Shown here: piece by piece, positions 63,801-64,000 of the stretch
How positions within the stretch are numbered: the stretch's first letter is position 1
Layout of the letters: every line of letters begins with the position of its first letter
From: Pipra filicauda
Lineage: Eukaryota; Chordata; Aves; Passeriformes; Pipridae
Assembly: GCF_003945595.2 (NCBI RefSeq)
Contig: NW_024104311.1
Span: 682,001-746,000 of the forward strand
Reading direction: 5' to 3'
Length of the DNA stretch: 64,000 bases
The notes under the pieces: generated by a model
The model's database searches: none
What the model was told of the DNA's origin: nothing
What the model saw: only the letters and a program-made list of their open reading frames with translations
Program-made: the position numbers and the translations under genes

Positions 63801-64000
63801 CCCTATAAAACCACGTACTTGAAAATAACACAAAAACTGGAACCAGGGTGAAAACCTTGAAAAATTGAAAATTTATTTCAATACCAGCTAAATCTTTCCT
63901 TTTTCATGTGAATGTGTATGCAGTGATGATATTAGACTGAAAGCTTTGCAGTTATGCGTGCTGTCCCAAATACTGACCCAACTCTGAGTTCCCACTAGCT
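60829..64000 (-). other. AGPAT5: AGPAT5 intron continuing right
   Basis: About 3.2 kb of AT-rich sequence upstream of the first visible exon. The preceding exon (with the acyltransferase E-G-T-R motif) is not found here. A 62-codon minus-strand frame without ATG at about 63,013-63,200 is noted under rejected items. Confidence 0.6.

Larger units (their letters stand above)
44070..64000 (-). other. AGPAT5: AGPAT5 gene span, 3' part only
   Basis: Minus-strand gene for 1-acylglycerol-3-phosphate O-acyltransferase 5, a membrane enzyme that adds an acyl chain to lysophosphatidic acid to give phosphatidic acid in glycerolipid synthesis. Three consecutive terminal exons are visible and join in phase (phase 1, then phase 2), giving about the last 170 residues of a protein that is about 364 residues in human. 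The catalytic H-x4-D and E-G-T-R motifs are encoded by earlier exons to the right of the window; I searched 60,830-64,000 for the exon with the F-P-E-G-T-R-Y motif and did not find it. Introns visible: at least 3.2 kb, 14.0 kb and 1.6 kb. Confidence 0.93.

Noticed and set aside
1..64000. CRISPR arrays, operons, bacterial or phage systems
   Set aside because: Intron-split genes, CR1 and SINE repeats and base composition are those of a bird nuclear genome; no regularly spaced repeats or compact gene strings exist.

Overview
This is a stretch of bird nuclear DNA, most likely from a passerine. CR1 LINE fragments, several ending in the CR1 3' octamer-like repeat, occur in both orientations. One SINE has a tRNA-Ile head and a CR1-type tail, which matches the passerine family TguSINE1. 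All coding sequence I can support is split into short exons with GT-AG borders. The many 60-170 codon open frames elsewhere are chance or repeat-derived.

Left end (about 1-5,600, minus strand): the 5' half of TMEM14A, a small multipass membrane protein. Two coding exons are visible (4081-4156 from the start codon, and 2310-2411). They join in phase and encode the first 58 complete codons. The remaining exons must lie left of base 1. The promoter is a strong CpG island at about 5,080-5,610. A 5'-truncated CR1 (about 5,605-6,228, plus strand) sits directly against its outer edge.

Middle (about 6,230-44,070): a gap of about 38 kb with no recognisable protein-coding gene. It holds CR1 copies of different ages, the TguSINE1-like SINE, a 170-bp AT-rich pentanucleotide microsatellite, an LTR-like or promoter-like segment near 8.3-8.6 kb, and a few GC-rich islets.

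Right end (about 44,070-64,000, minus strand): the 3' part of AGPAT5, a lysophosphatidic acid acyltransferase. Three terminal coding exons are visible (60667-60828, 46499-46622 and 44641-44866). They join in phase and encode about the last 170 residues. The exons with the catalytic acyltransferase motifs lie beyond base 64,000. The 14-kb intron between the first two visible exons holds an old, decayed CR1 with a recognisable reverse-transcriptase region, a younger CR1 3' end, and a further CR1 tail.

The two genes lie in the same orientation and do not form a functional unit. In human they are on different chromosomes (6p12 and 8p23.1), so the window spans a synteny junction. I found no undescribed system here. 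The most useful leads are the CR1 at the TMEM14A promoter, a possible cryptic exon in AGPAT5, the LTR-like segment, and the unexplained 38-kb gap.
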